Assembly (NCBI RefSeq): GCF_042242105.1 | Contig: NC_092013.1 | Coordinates: 13,819,618 to 13,883,617 of the forward strand | DNA from: Pempheris klunzingeri | Lineage: Eukaryota; Chordata; Actinopteri; Acropomatiformes; Pempheridae | Length of the DNA: 64,000 bases | Direction of reading: 5' to 3' | Part shown: one piece after another, positions 1 to 12,085 of the stretch | How positions within the stretch are numbered: the stretch's first letter is position 1 | How the letters are laid out: each line of letters begins with the position of its first letter | The notes under the pieces: generated by a model | Seen by the model: the letters and a program-made list of their open reading frames with translations, nothing else | Databases searched by the model: none | Told to the model about the DNA's origin: nothing | Program-made: the position numbers and the translations under genes

Positions 1-1653
1 TCTAGTTTCTGTGTGACAATGTCCAAACCTGTGAAAAGGCAGGTACTTGTGTTTTTAAAAATCCAAAATAAACACAGAATAAATTATTTTCGACCAAAAT
101 GGCAAACAAGCCCATTACTGTATCACCACATGTTCTGTCTCTTGTGATTCCTCATTGTTGCAAACTGAGGTGAAGAGAAAAATCCACGTCAGCACACAGA
201 ATCAGTGGCATTCCCCTTTAACATCAAAACTCACGAGCTGTTTGGATTCCTTCTCCCTGCCCTCCTTTGTAAACCTGAGTGCACGCACTGTCTGTTGTAC
301 ACACATTTCCCAGCACATGACTTGTCAGAGTCACCTGATGAAGCCAAGTGGAAATGAGTGCAGTGGTCTTATGACTGGAGGAGGAGGAGCCTCCTCGACT
401 ACAACCTCTCACTCACTGTTGCCACTGGCTGACCCCCCCCATCTCCAAAGGATCAGGGTTACGTTGCAACCTCAAACCTACTTCCTCATCCGAAAACCCT
501 GTTATCTGATGCCCAGAGCACAGTGAAAAGCTGTGAACTGTAAACCCATTGTCTTCTTTTAAGCTTGAAGGCATAACAGCATGGACTGCTGGGTTGAACT
601 CTCCTGGTAAAAGTTTCTCAGTAGATTGTGCTGCTGAAATTTACACTAGAATTCTTTTTTCTTTAGCAATTATTTTCAGTTAAATGAGAAATAGTACTGG
701 TGGAGCAAAATATTGCGAGAGCCATCAGACCTGCCAAGTGACAATGATTCAAGGAAATAACTTTTCACAATTTGCTGCTCAGATGCTGTCACGCAATTAG
801 CCAACGCTGTACTTCCCCACCACAAACACCATTTTTAAGAAACCCCTGCAAATTATACAAGAGAAACGGCTTGGCAAAAAAAAAAAAAAGCAGATGCTCT
901 CACAGGAGATCCAAGCAAAGCATACAATAACCTTTAACAGAGTTTGAATTATGAGGCATCTCAGACAGTGTTAACTTCTCTGAATTAAGTTCTGTGTGTA
1001 CTACACTTAATCTTTAGATGCTGTTTATTCACTTTTATTGGTGTGTTTAAAGAATCTGTCACTTCCTTTATGCCACTAGCCACCTGCATTCAGGTGTCAA
1101 CACCAACAACAGCTGAGAAACAGGTATTTTTCTACTTTATGTGGAAAAAAACAGAGACGAAATAAAGAAATCACTGTCAGTGAAGTAGCTCCTGTTTTAC
1201 CTCTTCATAGGGACGTGTACTAAAGTGACACACCGCACTGTAGTGTGACCCTTTGGCTACAAATCAGTTGTTGTAGTGGTCAACATGTTTTTAATTTAAT
1301 GAACACTTGGCAGAGCTCCACGCTCTGTACAGGTTAAAATCTGAGTCATGACAAAGCAGTGTGGATTTAGCACGCTAGACAATAACAACAGTGAGAAACT
1401 AGCCGATAAGGACCCGCCAGCAGCAACTAGTTAGCTCAGCTGACTTTGTTGACTCAGGTCCAACAACCTGACTCAGTCTCAGGTGTGTTTTCACGGATGC
1501 TGCGGCCCCAAACACAGAAACATGACATGGTCTTAGCACCCGGACACCAGACAGTGTGGCACAAACCTGACTACCCTGGTAGCTGTTATCCCATTATTAG
1601 CGCTAATGGTATTAGCGCTGCCCTAGCAAGGTGGCTAGCAGCTGAAGACTTAC
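1..1653 (-). other. Intron 1 of arl8b (partial)
   Basis: This is non-coding on both strands as far as I can read. It holds an A-rich run near 877-889 and no recognisable repeat. The short open frames at 155-526 and 1446-1742 have no splice context or recognisable domain. Confidence 0.6.
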
Positions 1654-1776
1654 AGCGATCACGTTTACAAATGTTGTTTTTCCCGAGTACTGGAGGCCGA
1701 CCAGCGTCAGCTCCATCTCCTCCTTCCAAAACAGGGACCTGAACCAGTCCAAAAGCCGGTTTATTAGTGCCAGCAT
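1654..1776 (-). CDS. arl8b: ARL8B-type small GTPase, first coding exon (partial gene)
   Basis: This 41-codon exon begins at the ATG complementary to 1774-1776. It ends at a GTAAGT donor complementary to 1648-1653, in phase 0. It encodes the family's N-terminal amphipathic helix ([20 protein letters not shown]), which in ARL8 proteins is N-acetylated and anchors the protein on lysosomes, followed by [14 protein letters not shown]. The P-loop GLQYSGKT is at residues 27-34, and the exon ends with FVNVIA. The helix fits ARL8B better than ARL8A, which reads MIALFNKLLDWFKALFWKEE. ARL8 recruits effectors such as PLEKHM2/SKIP to move lysosomes toward the cell periphery; that role is family knowledge. 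The remaining exons would lie left of position 1. I found none in 1-1600, so intron 1 is longer than 1.6 kb. An upstream in-frame extension to 1953 exists, but the known family start is the internal ATG. Confidence is high for the family and moderate for B versus A. Confidence 0.9.
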
Positions 1777-2738
1777 CTTGAGGTCGGCGTTCAAACTCCC
1801 CTGTGGTTGTGCCTGTGTCTCCCTCCCTGTCAGATGTGGCGTTTTCCAGCGGCGAAGGGAAGTGGGACGCAGCCAGCTGTCATATGATCGGTCTGTGTAC
1901 ACGCGTCCGACAGCGCCCCCACAGGCACGAGAGGGAATCACATCCAGTTTCATCTAGAAACAGTGAAATGAAAAGTTCAAAATTCAAATGAACAATTTCT
2001 GACCAATAATGTGCATATTTCAAAAAAAAAAAAAAATCTCAAAGAAATCCAATTACCATTTTTCTTGGATACAAAATGAACAACCCAAATTTGCCTCATT
2101 TCTTTATAACGTTGGTACCCTTCAAAAAATGCATTGATTCCATCTGAAATACCATTATGGAACTTTATAATGAGGACTGTAATGCGTGGGTCACTCAGAC
2201 TGCACTCAGGACTGTGTTAAGTATTATAATCTGGATTGACTACTCATTTACCTCCAGATTACATTACATTCATTTAGTCTGTGTTTTTGTCCACATTCAC
2301 TAGTGGGGGAAAAAGGATACTTTTTCTTAAGCAAGCAGACAACAAAAAAGATAGTTATGATGTGAAACGTTTTATTTATTCACGGACTTTAGAGGATGTA
2401 AAAAAAATGGAAGTTGCAGTCACACCCCAGCCCTCCTTTGAGGATTTTAAAGACGTGCACAGTGGACACTGAAATTGTTGAGCCTTTTCACATTGGTTTT
2501 TAAAGTCTCAGGTACACATGAAATGTGTTGACCAGTAAATTCCCTGGAGCAGATTTGGTCACATGCTGGAAAACTGCTTACATCTGTCCTGCTGGAGATC
2601 AAACCAGGGTTGTTTTATTCACAAGGCGGCATCCCTAACTTTGACATGTTTCTCAATATCCAAATGTGTGCTGGTACTGATCGAGATTACATCAGTATTT
2701 TTATACTGCTGACTGATCATCACTTCTTAGACATGTTA
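1777..2738. other. arl8b upstream region and 3' flank of the neighbouring TNFRSF gene
   Basis: About 150 bases directly upstream of the arl8b ATG are GC-rich (1780-1935) and probably hold its promoter and 5' UTR. The rest is AT-rich. Candidate minus-strand poly(A) signals for the TNFRSF gene (TTTATT on the plus strand) lie near 2370-2379 and 2613. Confidence 0.4.
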
Positions 2739-5336
2739 TCAAAAAGCAGTGACTTTTTCTAGATGCTGTTGGCCAAAACTGTCGCTGTTCTTGGATTCAT
2801 CCTGGATGATGAGCTGAACCCCACTCTCCTCCTTTGACAGGGGAAACGCACTGGTGTTGGTAGAGACTGCTACGATGTCGATGGGATTATTACCTGCAGC
2901 AGAGAGAATGCAAACAAAATAGTGTGAAATCAGTGGCATCAACAAATACTCACTGCACTTATGTCATGCTCATGATTTTTGCACTCCGCTCTCAGTTTTG
3001 GTCTACAAATGCCCAATTTCATCTTGACAGTGAAGTTAATGTTCTCTGTTGATGGACACCTAAAAATGTGTTAATGTTATGTGTGAATGGATATATGATG
3101 TGTTCATTTTAACTGTTATGTATCCATCCATCCATCCATTATCTATACCACTTATCCTTAAGGGTCAATCTCACCTGACAGTGGGTGAGAGGCGGGGTGC
3201 ACCCTGGTCTGGACACCAGTCAATTAAAGAGTCGATTCACAAAGAGACAACCATTCACGCTCACATTCATGCCTATGGGCAATTTAAAGTCACCAATCAA
3301 CCTAACCTGCATGTCTTTAGACTGTGAGTTTAAGCAGGCAGAGCCTACACAAAAGAACGTGCAAACTCTACAAAGAAAGGTCCCAGAAACTGGATTTCTT
3401 GAATTTTTAAGAATTGCCTCCAGAGACTCTGGGGCATAGTAACCAGCTTGTTGTGCACCATGTTTCTCCTCACTTGGTATCAGCAGGAAGCATATTTATC
3501 TGATCTGACAAACTGGTGTCATTTACTGGCACTGTGCTGAGCAGCAACTTCTTGCATTAGAAAGTGTATTCTTCTTCCCCTGGACGTTTCCGCTCTCTTG
3601 TCTTAAAACATTGAATCAAAGCAGAATTAGTGCAACTATTAATTAATGCACCGATCAACAGAGAAAGAGAACAACAGCCAAAGCGGCTGAGTTGGTCCAG
3701 ATCTCAATTCAGGTGGGATTTTGTGGCTGGACATGAAAAGTGCTGTTCACTCACAACTCCCATGCAACCATGTCACATTAAATCTTCTTTTATTTTTAAT
3801 ATTGTAAAACAATAAAACGTGAAAACTTCCAAGAGGGGGAATACTTTTTAAAGGCTCTGTACAAGAGAAGAACATTTTATTTTTATTTACAGATCTCATC
3901 CTTATCAAAAAATCCTTGTATTGTTGTGTGGGAATCAATAAAAGATGCATAAAGGATTGTTATGATAAGTAGCCTTAGTATTCGGTTTCAGCCACATTGC
4001 ATAGTTTCTGTTACTGATTAATGACCAACTGAAACATGACATCATGGCATAAAATAAATCAACATATATGATGCATATATATATGCCCATCATTACATGT
4101 ATTTCAATAAAGGCCCACTTACGTTCTTTGAGCTTCCTTAGGTTCTTTATACAGACGCAATATAGGAACACAACAAGGGTGAGAGAAAGCAAAACAAAGC
4201 CGATGCCAAGGATCACACGAATGTCTACGCCACTTCTGTGCGTCTCTGGTGAAACATCAAATCATAGTCAAGTTAGTTCTATTGAACCACACTGATGAGA
4301 TTCACTCAGAATCAGAAATCAGAAATATAACGGAAACACATGCCAGTCAGTGTCCCTTGCATTTCCTAAGACTACACTACACAGATTACACAGACAAGCC
4401 AAACAGTTTGATACTTAGCGTTTGTGATTTTGTTATGAACAGCTGTTTTTACCCACTTAAAGCAGCACACTGATGGTCATAAAGGACCACTTGACCACGT
4501 CTTAGCGTGACATATCAGACAACAATTTGAGAAAACCTCACCAAGTATGGCTGTATGAACTGAGAAATCAGGACATTACAAATTGATGAGCATGTGTCCT
4601 CAAACATATTTTTTGTTTGTATTAATTATAATTATAACTAATATGTTCTTGAATTAGACTTAATCCAACCACAATGACGCATTTGTTTTCCTCAAAGTTT
4701 GAACAGACATTGTTGGAACACAGGAAACCTGAGTGTCACGAACACTTTGCATTTGTGGTCAGCATACATTTCTCTGCATATTCTGAAGACAGAAAATAAT
4801 GCAAACCACAGGACTGCCAGCACTTCACTCTTTTTTGTCTTTTCTCCACTCTGTTAAACACCTTATCAGCACTACAGGCAGGTGTTTCATTATATTATTT
4901 CTTATATCATCATTCATCTTACCTTGTTGGCATGACGGGCATTCCTCACATCTGTCAAAGAAGTTATAGTCTTTTGAGTAGGTGCCCTTCTCACAGGGGC
5001 TACAGACAGTCTTCTGGTTCTCTGAGCAGAACTCCTTCATATATTCACCTTCACAATAAAAAACAATAAAAATTAGTACGTCTCAAGTACATGGATGGCA
5101 TCTCATCTTATATAATACAGAAGATGTAATGATTACATGAAAAAATAACAGATTTCTATAAAACACATTTAAGCTAATTAGTTTCGAGATGAAATATGTG
5201 TTTTACCTGGTGGACACAGGTCACAGCATAGTTCATTTACCTCAGTCTGTCTATCACTACAACCTGCAGCATATTGTATAGTCCAAATATTCAGTACACA
5301 TACTGTTACTGCCAGGCAAAGCCTTTGAGGAATCAT
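2739..5336 (-). CDS. TNF-receptor-superfamily gene, TNFRSF1B/TNFRSF14-like, possibly decaying
   Basis: The readable exons are 5207-5336, 4923-5048, 4123-4245 and 2739-2893. The first holds the start MIPQRLCLAVTVCVL, a signal peptide, and CRD1 with NELCCDLCPPG. The second has EFCSENQKTVCSPCEKGTY and ends CEECPSCQQ. The third is a transmembrane segment, VILGIGFVLLSLTLVVFLY. The last is a cytoplasmic tail of about 50 residues containing PLSKEES, which matches the TRAF2-binding consensus (P/S/A/T)x(Q/E)E and resembles PFSKEEC in TNFR2. All four junctions are phase 1, and joining them gives 177 codons. A further phase-1-compatible exon begins at 4782 and reads EYAEKCMLTTNAKCS. It then meets TGA at 4736-4738, exactly where the family has Cys, followed in frame by HSGFLCSNNVC. 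The gene is therefore either a pseudogene or is expressed by skipping that exon. It lies in tandem, on the same strand, with the receptor gene at 9415-12085. Confidence 0.7.
3121..3410 (+). mobile_element. 3' tail of a fish LINE (RTE/Expander- or L2-like)
   Basis: The stretch starts with CATC repeats (ATCCATCCATCCATCCATTA) and continues with sequence seen very often in fish genomes. Recognisable words are gtgggtgagaggcggggtgc, gggcaatttaaagtcaccaa and aacctgcatgtctttagact, ending near agaaaggtcccag. It lies in the last intron of the TNFRSF gene. The family name is from memory of the consensus, so its class is uncertain. No coding part remains. Confidence 0.6.
4690..4782 (-). pseudogene. Broken cysteine-rich exon with in-frame TGA
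   Basis: The exon begins after a TGTCTTCAG acceptor at 4782. It continues the phase-1 frame of the preceding exon as EYAEKCMLTTNAKCS, then TGA, then HSGFLCSNNVC. Family members read Cys-x-Cys at this place, so the stop replaces the second Cys. I see no clear GT donor at the expected exon end near 4690. Both facts suggest the exon is no longer used whole. Confidence 0.55.
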
Positions 5337-8300
5337 TATGACCAGGGCTCAGCTCCTGTCTTCAGGGTTTTATGTAGTTTAGTTTGCTGACGTCAGTGTC
5401 AGATGTGAGATGTGAGCGTGGTTAGCTTGCAGAGAGACATCGTGTGAGACGCACAGGTCATTCAGGAAGTGACAGACCACTTGTTACTGTTGAATACAGT
5501 TGATGATTATGCATGATATGAGCGACAAAAGTGAATAGTCTATTTATTAGGTTTTCTTTTTTGTTTTGTTTTTACCCGCAAATTTACTAGATGTCCCTTG
5601 TGATTTACCTTATTGTTACATTTCATTCTTTATATCTAAAGCAGGGCTATTTAGCTTGGTTTTAGGAGGGGAGCCTGGTGTTTGTTCATATGCAGTATAG
5701 AAAATGTCTGTATGTGACACACAGATAGACCAGCATCTAGGGCATTTCCTTTAAAGCATGTGTCATGTTGGAGGTGTTGTTTCAGGTATTCTCATAAATG
5801 CTAACCAACACCTCAGCAGATGAGGGATGGATAGAGCAGATAAAGTTTAACCACCGTTTGCACCCTGAAGGTGTACTACTATAGAAACATCACCACACTC
5901 TTAAAACCATGATTAGTGGCTGTTTGTATGATCATACACATGATTAGAATACAGGTATCCCCTTTGTCCCTTTTTGTGTTTTTTAGATTGAATAAGTCCA
6001 CAGTTTTTAGTATTGCTCACATATTCAATCACTCATCCATAATTCCCAGTGTTGGCTATTTTGTATCCATGAAGGCTCCTTTTCTAGATAGCCAACAAAA
6101 GTACTGGTTCTACATGACTGTAAGACCAGAAATCCATTACATGAACCTGGAGGTTTTGATTTTATCTAGCTTCACTCCTGAAAATATCTCAGAAGATTAA
6201 TTTAATGGACTAAACAGGGTAAATGATGCAAACTACTGTAGCTTTCTGATTGAGACACTTGGCAAGAAGAAGCTGTCTGGAGTTTACGTTGAAGGTGACT
6301 GCATTGGATTTCTATTTCATTTCATTTTATGATCAGTCTCCAAGCTCATAAAAAGGCTAGATTTTTTGAGGGCTAAGTCTAACAAATGTTTATTGAATAT
6401 CTTATCCATTTTCTCTGGGTTCAGTAACAAATACTGAATGTGATCAATCAACCAAAACTCTTACAGAGAGGCAGAAATATATTGTTTAAATTAGACAAGG
6501 CTGCAATTGTAGTGGATCTTGTTACTTCACATAAATCATTTTTAAAAAGCTCACATTTTATACTTGAAGCATGTCTTTCAGATAGACATATTTGCTGAGG
6601 TATTGAGAGACTCTGTAGTAGTGAGGTGTCATGTGGTATAATAAGTGATTTACATCTGCATTTGTATTTCTGCACCTGTGTTGGAACTGGTTGTGGTGGT
6701 GAAGACTATATCTTGGAAGCCTATGACTGGACCTTGAAGTAGTCCCATAGGGAAACTGGGAATAAAGTGCCTTTTCACTGATTGCTGTCCTCAGGTTTAG
6801 CATTAGGACAAAAAGATTTTGAAATGACACAGTGTAAATGGCATAGCGAACATGACAATAAGAAGCCTAATAAACTGAAACACAAGCAATTACATTATTC
6901 TGAATATGACTCAGTTTGGGGTCTGGAAAACCCGCAGCTTTTAAGGTGCGGAAGGCACAATAAAAGAAACGCATGTATATATGATTTATTCTAAAACAAA
7001 CTCCTCCTGTAAATTCTACCCCTAACTAATATAATACACTTGGACTGGGTTTTTTGGTTGGTTTGTAACAATAGGTAAGTATGTGATTATGTAGCTTACA
7101 CAATGCATGAGCACATAGAAATGCATTATGACATATGTAAAGAATTACTCAGCTTACTATGGAGTTAGTGTGACTGGGTTTGTTGACATTTGGTGCTGGG
7201 GGGAGGGAATTTCCTACCCAATGTAACGTGTTTGAGTAGTGCAGTAATGATTGGTAAATAAATTGAATATAAGTTGAATGTAAGTCAGTCATCAAGGAAA
7301 AATGGCAAACATTTGCTGGTTTTAACTTGTCAGATTTCAGGGTTTGTTTTTTTTTGTTTACGGTGATATTGTTGTAAATTGAGTATCTTTGGGTTTGCTA
7401 CAAAACAAGCAATCACATGACATGGCATTACTCAGGACGCCTGTAATCCAACAGTATTTAGCATTCTCTGACATTTTATATACCACGCTCAACTAATAAA
7501 AAAAAAAATCAACAGAGTGATCCATACTATAAATGGTCATCTGTTGAGCCTCATCTAGGTGTCAGTGAATCTATTGCTGTGATAATGTGTCTACAGTGAC
7601 TAATTCCGAAAGCGTGCATTGGTAAGTGATCAATATTAATGCAGGACTTGTGATCCAATAAAATTTTGACTGTACAGCCTGATACTTGCTGTGGTCCACA
7701 TTTGCATGGATTCTGTGTATTGCATTTGATTCTGCCACAGAATGTGAGTGACCACCTTGAAATTATACCACAATGTGTAGTAACGCCAAATCATGTGTTT
7801 TGGTAAATGTTTTAGCGACATCCCTCAGCTGATTTCACACCTTTTAGAACGTCATCACGTACCAACATGATCAAATACATTTACTTCTCTCTGTGTCACT
7901 CACTCACACTCACAATCACAACCACATGCTGACATGTCTGGAACCTACTTCAGAATGTGACGTAACCATAGACGTACATGAATTGCAGCTCTAGACAGTA
8001 GTTCGTGTGAATCAGTGCCACCCACTTGTGGGCATTGTGGTGAGGGTGGGTGGAAAGACCTGTGCTTGTCGTACCTGTTGTAGCTGCGCCTTCATTATGA
8101 TAATATAAAAGTTTCCTGAAGGTTACCGTATGACATTTAAGGGCAATGGATACAGAAATACAGAAGGCATCACCCAACACTAAAGCTCTTTCTCTACTTT
8201 GAAATTTGACAACCAACAGAGCTTTATGGAAAAGACAGTGCTGGCAAAAACTATTTGCCCCCTTTGGGAGCTCTCATGTGTTACTGTCTCAAAGTGGAAC

Positions 8301-9414
8301 TCCACTGATTTTATACATTAAAGAAGAAGAATGCATGGAATAAAAATTAACTCAATTGCATCAGTCATTATCCTTTTTCATTAACTGACAGAGACTGAAA
8401 GTAATTGAATGTGGCTTTTTTCGAGAATTACTAACAGAAAAAGACATTTAATGTCAATATCTCTAGAATGAAAACACTGTTTGAAATTATGAAGGTATAA
8501 ACAGTGCATTGCATGTGTATAATCATTAGTTGGTAGCATTGATTTGTGTTATTCCATGAGAAAAGTTGCTGTGCATTTTGCAAGGCAGTTACTTCCACAA
8601 AACCATACAGAAAGTTTTTGGTTCTATATTTCTTTGAAACCACACGCCTACTTCCTGGATCAGTGACATTTACTGAAACTATCCGCAGGAGCTGTTTCCA
8701 GTGTATGTGCATGTGCTCTCTGTAACAAATGCTCCTACTCACTTAGTTAGTTTAGTTGTACAAAAAGTTTATTTAAAAAGATGTTTGTTCACACACTCAC
8801 AGTGCAATTTGAAAACAGAGAACAAATATAACAGACAATATATTTGACAATGTAATACAATGAAGTCAAGTATGAGTATGTATTTGATAGACATAAATAC
8901 ATACTGAAATACATATTGATTACTTTTCAGATTGATTGCAGATCTTGTAATTGAGTATTTTTACGGTCTTAATATTTTGCCCACCACTGTTACTCTTCGA
9001 GTAAGATATGTCCCTTCATTTCTTTTTCCTGAAGTTTTCCAACAGAGGGCGCTCATTGATTTGAAACTAAACTACAGCTCAAGTAGATCCTACTCGCAGC
9101 CCAAAGCCAGTCAGATGCAGACAAAGCCACCTGCAATTTAAAGGCTTGTGTATCTGATTTCAGTAAAGTATGAATATATGTAAATAGGACATGTTTTCAT
9201 AACTGCTCTGACTGTACTGATCTGGGGAAAGTCTCCAGTGATGTAGAAGCAACATCAAAGTCCTCACATTTACATCATCCTTTCCAACAGAAACAAAACC
9301 GTGAGAGGAAGTATCTATCAGTGGGAGAAAGAGAACATTTAATGCCGCAATGGGAGCTCCCCCAACCCCACACCGAAAGTATGTTTTTTACCATTTCTAT
9401 TCTCCACAGACCTC
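5337..9414. other. Intergenic stretch between the two TNFRSF genes
   Basis: This AT-rich stretch holds no exon I can support on either strand. The first 300 bases (5337-5640) may include the promoter of the left TNFRSF gene. A TTTATT near 8768 could be the minus-strand poly(A) signal of the right TNFRSF gene, in which case its 3' UTR covers part of 8770-9414. A short run at 8240-8265 (caaaaactatttgcccc) recalls the ends of Tc1 elements but has no partner nearby. Confidence 0.5.
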
Positions 9415-12085
9415 CTACTGGAGGCACTGAGCTGCAAAACAAAACATGACAAAAATAGAGACAGAAAGACTGCAGAAATCCGCTCTCCAGCAGTTCATAA
9501 TGGTTTGGACCAATAGCATTGATTGTTATATATATCACATATCACATCATTTACATATGTCTCAGAAGTAAGTCAGCTGCCCCATTAAAACACATCACAT
9601 TACATAACTTCATGAGGCTTTAAAGAAGCAGCAAAAATATGTATATATGTGCATTTTAGCAGCAGTAATAGGGGTTGTATCAGAAATACTATATGGTGTT
9701 TAATGACATGATCTCTGAGGTCACTGTACAAAAGTCTGCATATCCATATTCATAATGAAAATGAAAGGGATTTTTTTAATTAACATTAGGTATAAAAGCT
9801 TAAGTAGTAAAAGCTACATTTTACTATTCAACTTAAATGACAAAAAGTGAGGCATCAAATCTGCCTCTAATTCAACCAACATTCTGTTACATCAGAACAA
9901 ACTAAAGTCAAATATTGACCAAGCTGCAGATTGCAAATACACCTGCTATAATACAGATACAGTAGTTTTTCTGATGTATTTGTCTAATGTAAAACTAATG
10001 ACGTAATCAGCTTGAAAATATTTCTATAATGATTATCTGATCTTAAAATTCACAGTCTCAGTTTACACATTTAAACATTCACCTTGTGGCTCCCCCGAAT
10101 TCAGTTTGAGAGGGGACAGACTGCTGTTGCCGCTTTCCTCAACTGGCCTCCGACACAATGAATCATGTGCTGCAAACAAACAATAAAACGTGATAAATAA
10201 AGACGTTCTTATTTACAGTTCCCTGTATATCCACAATTAACATCCACATTCCTTTACTTTTGGCTGTTTTAAACGATATTGGGCACATTTAGTAAAAGGC
10301 ACAGAGCCAAGAGGACAAGAGCTCTGGTGGGCAATTTCATGTGAACCACTGAAAAAAAAGAAATAGAAAATCCAACAGCAAAAAACATTCATATGCATAA
10401 CAGTCCCGCATCTAAACCTCTTAGCAATGGAGTTTTTAAAGTTCAGTAAGAATTAGTGAGCTTTAGAAGTGTGCTGATGCAATAGGTGGATTTTGTTACT
10501 TCTGGTCTAACCAGCTGTAGCTTCATATTTAGCACACAGACATGAGAGCAGTTTCAGTCTTCTCAAGAAGTAGTTCCCAAAATGTTGTATTATTCAGAAT
10601 CGCTTCACTTTAAAAACCTGCAACATACTTTTCATTGATGGTTTTCTCAGCACACAGGCCGTAGTATACAGCTTGCAGGTGACAGCGGTCAGTACAAGAA
10701 GTCCAACAATCCCAAATATGAGGAGGGCCATACCTGAGCAATACAAGCAAGCAACAATTTGGTCAACATTACTTTCTAATCTAAGGGCTGTGTCATGAAA
10801 AGATGGCAGCAAATGTTTTACCAAGTGTGTGATTGCCTGTGGTTGAAGGGTGGAGAGGCTGCATTTTGTCCACTGGGGTGTGCACATGTCCTGGAGCAGA
10901 TGTGGTGGTGGTACGTATCTTCTGAGTTTCAGTACCCTCATGTTTAGGGTGGGTTTTCAGATGTGTGATCAAGGAAACAGTTTTGTTTGATGTGGGTACT
11001 GTAGTGATATAAGTGGTGAGCTTCTTCTCATTACAAATGGCATCTGAGGTTGCGTTTCCACTAATATTCACTCCCGTTGATTTACATCTAGAATTAAGGG
11101 TAAAAGATACAGCTGTAAACAACAGGTTACCACTATAGACATTGCATATTGCATACAATGCATATACACAGCATTTTAAAACTCCAGTGTACTTACTCTT
11201 TCCATTTTTGACAGGGTGAGTTGATACGTGTGCTGAAATATCCACTTTCACATTTTGAACATTCTGGCCAGGAAAAAAAAAAAGAATAATTATTATTGAA
11301 GAATATTCCTATAATACATAGCATGCAGTCTTGTGTGATCATTCTCTGTACCTCCATCTTTTATTCCAAATCCAGTGGCACATTTGCATGTACAAGAGTC
11401 TTTCTCAATGGGAAGAAAGTTTCTACGGCACTGACATTTTGTGTCTTTCTCTTTCGTGCACTCCTCTTTGACAAAACTTCCCCAGCCTACAACAAAAACA
11501 CAGTTAAAGGCAGGTAGACTTCAAAACAACTGATTTTGAAACTGACATTTAGACAGAAAAAGAGAAGCTTTTTCATTCAGCGCAGACAAAGTAAATTACA
11601 TTTTTATGGTTTGAGCTGTATTATCAGATTTAAGTGTGTGAAATAACATGTAGCCAAGGTTGATCAGCTATAGCTCACATATATATTTTTTTTTCCATTT
11701 TTGTAACATGCATCATACTAAAGCGTCAACACTTACTTTCATCACACCTTGTACATACTTTGCACTTTTGGGAATGATTCTCTTCAGGCTGAAAATATCC
11801 ATCAGGGCAGCTTTCACAACCAGTACCGCGAAGAGATACTTTTGTACCTTGATTTATTTCACAATGTCAACAGAAACAACACGTTTTGATCATAGTACCA
11901 AAGCACATGAGGAATAAGAGGAAGTTGTAAAGCAAAAACTCGTAGTATATTCTATGGCATTATGCAGAATGAGGAGAAAATATTGTCCCACAAGAAAGTC
12001 ATACTTTACCTTTTGGGCAAGCATCCAAATTTACAATGAGATCATAAAAAGTCAAAGTGAATATGAGCAGTTTGAGCAGAACCAT
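9415..12085 (-). CDS. TNF-receptor-superfamily member, TNFRSF9/TNFRSF1B-like
   Basis: Eight exons with agreeing phases give 287 aa: 12010-12085, 11737-11847, 11352-11486, 11197-11263, 10822-11087, 10629-10733, 10083-10169 and 9415-9431. Exon 1 is a signal peptide (MVLLKLLIFTLTFYDLIV). Exons 2-5 are cysteine-rich repeats, with GCESCPDGYFQPEENHSQKC, EECTKEKDTKCQC, ECSKCESGYFSTRINSPC and NISGNATSDAIC, the last much like TNFR2 and OX40. A Thr/Ser-rich stalk follows. Exon 6 is the transmembrane helix (MALLIFGIVGLLVLTAVTC). The tail has CRRPVEESG, which fits the TRAF2-binding consensus (P/S/A/T)x(Q/E)E. The last exon is tiny (AQCLQ then TAG) and is the least certain part. The product should be a type I plasma-membrane co-stimulatory receptor signalling through TRAFs; that is inferred from the family. 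I cannot settle between TNFRSF9, 1B and 4. Confidence 0.8.

Noticed and set aside
4736-4738. TGA read as selenocysteine
   Set aside because: TNF receptors are not known selenoproteins, and I saw no convincing SECIS-type hairpin. Decay or exon skipping is simpler.
8240-8265. Tc1-end-like string 'aaaaactatttgccccc'
   Set aside because: No matching inverted partner or TA duplication was found within several kilobases. Too short to call.
10333-10350. Possible extra cytoplasmic exon after a TTTTTTTTCAG in the right TNFRSF gene
   Set aside because: The following sequence has no supported donor in phase. The exon at 10083-10169 joins the transmembrane exon directly in frame.
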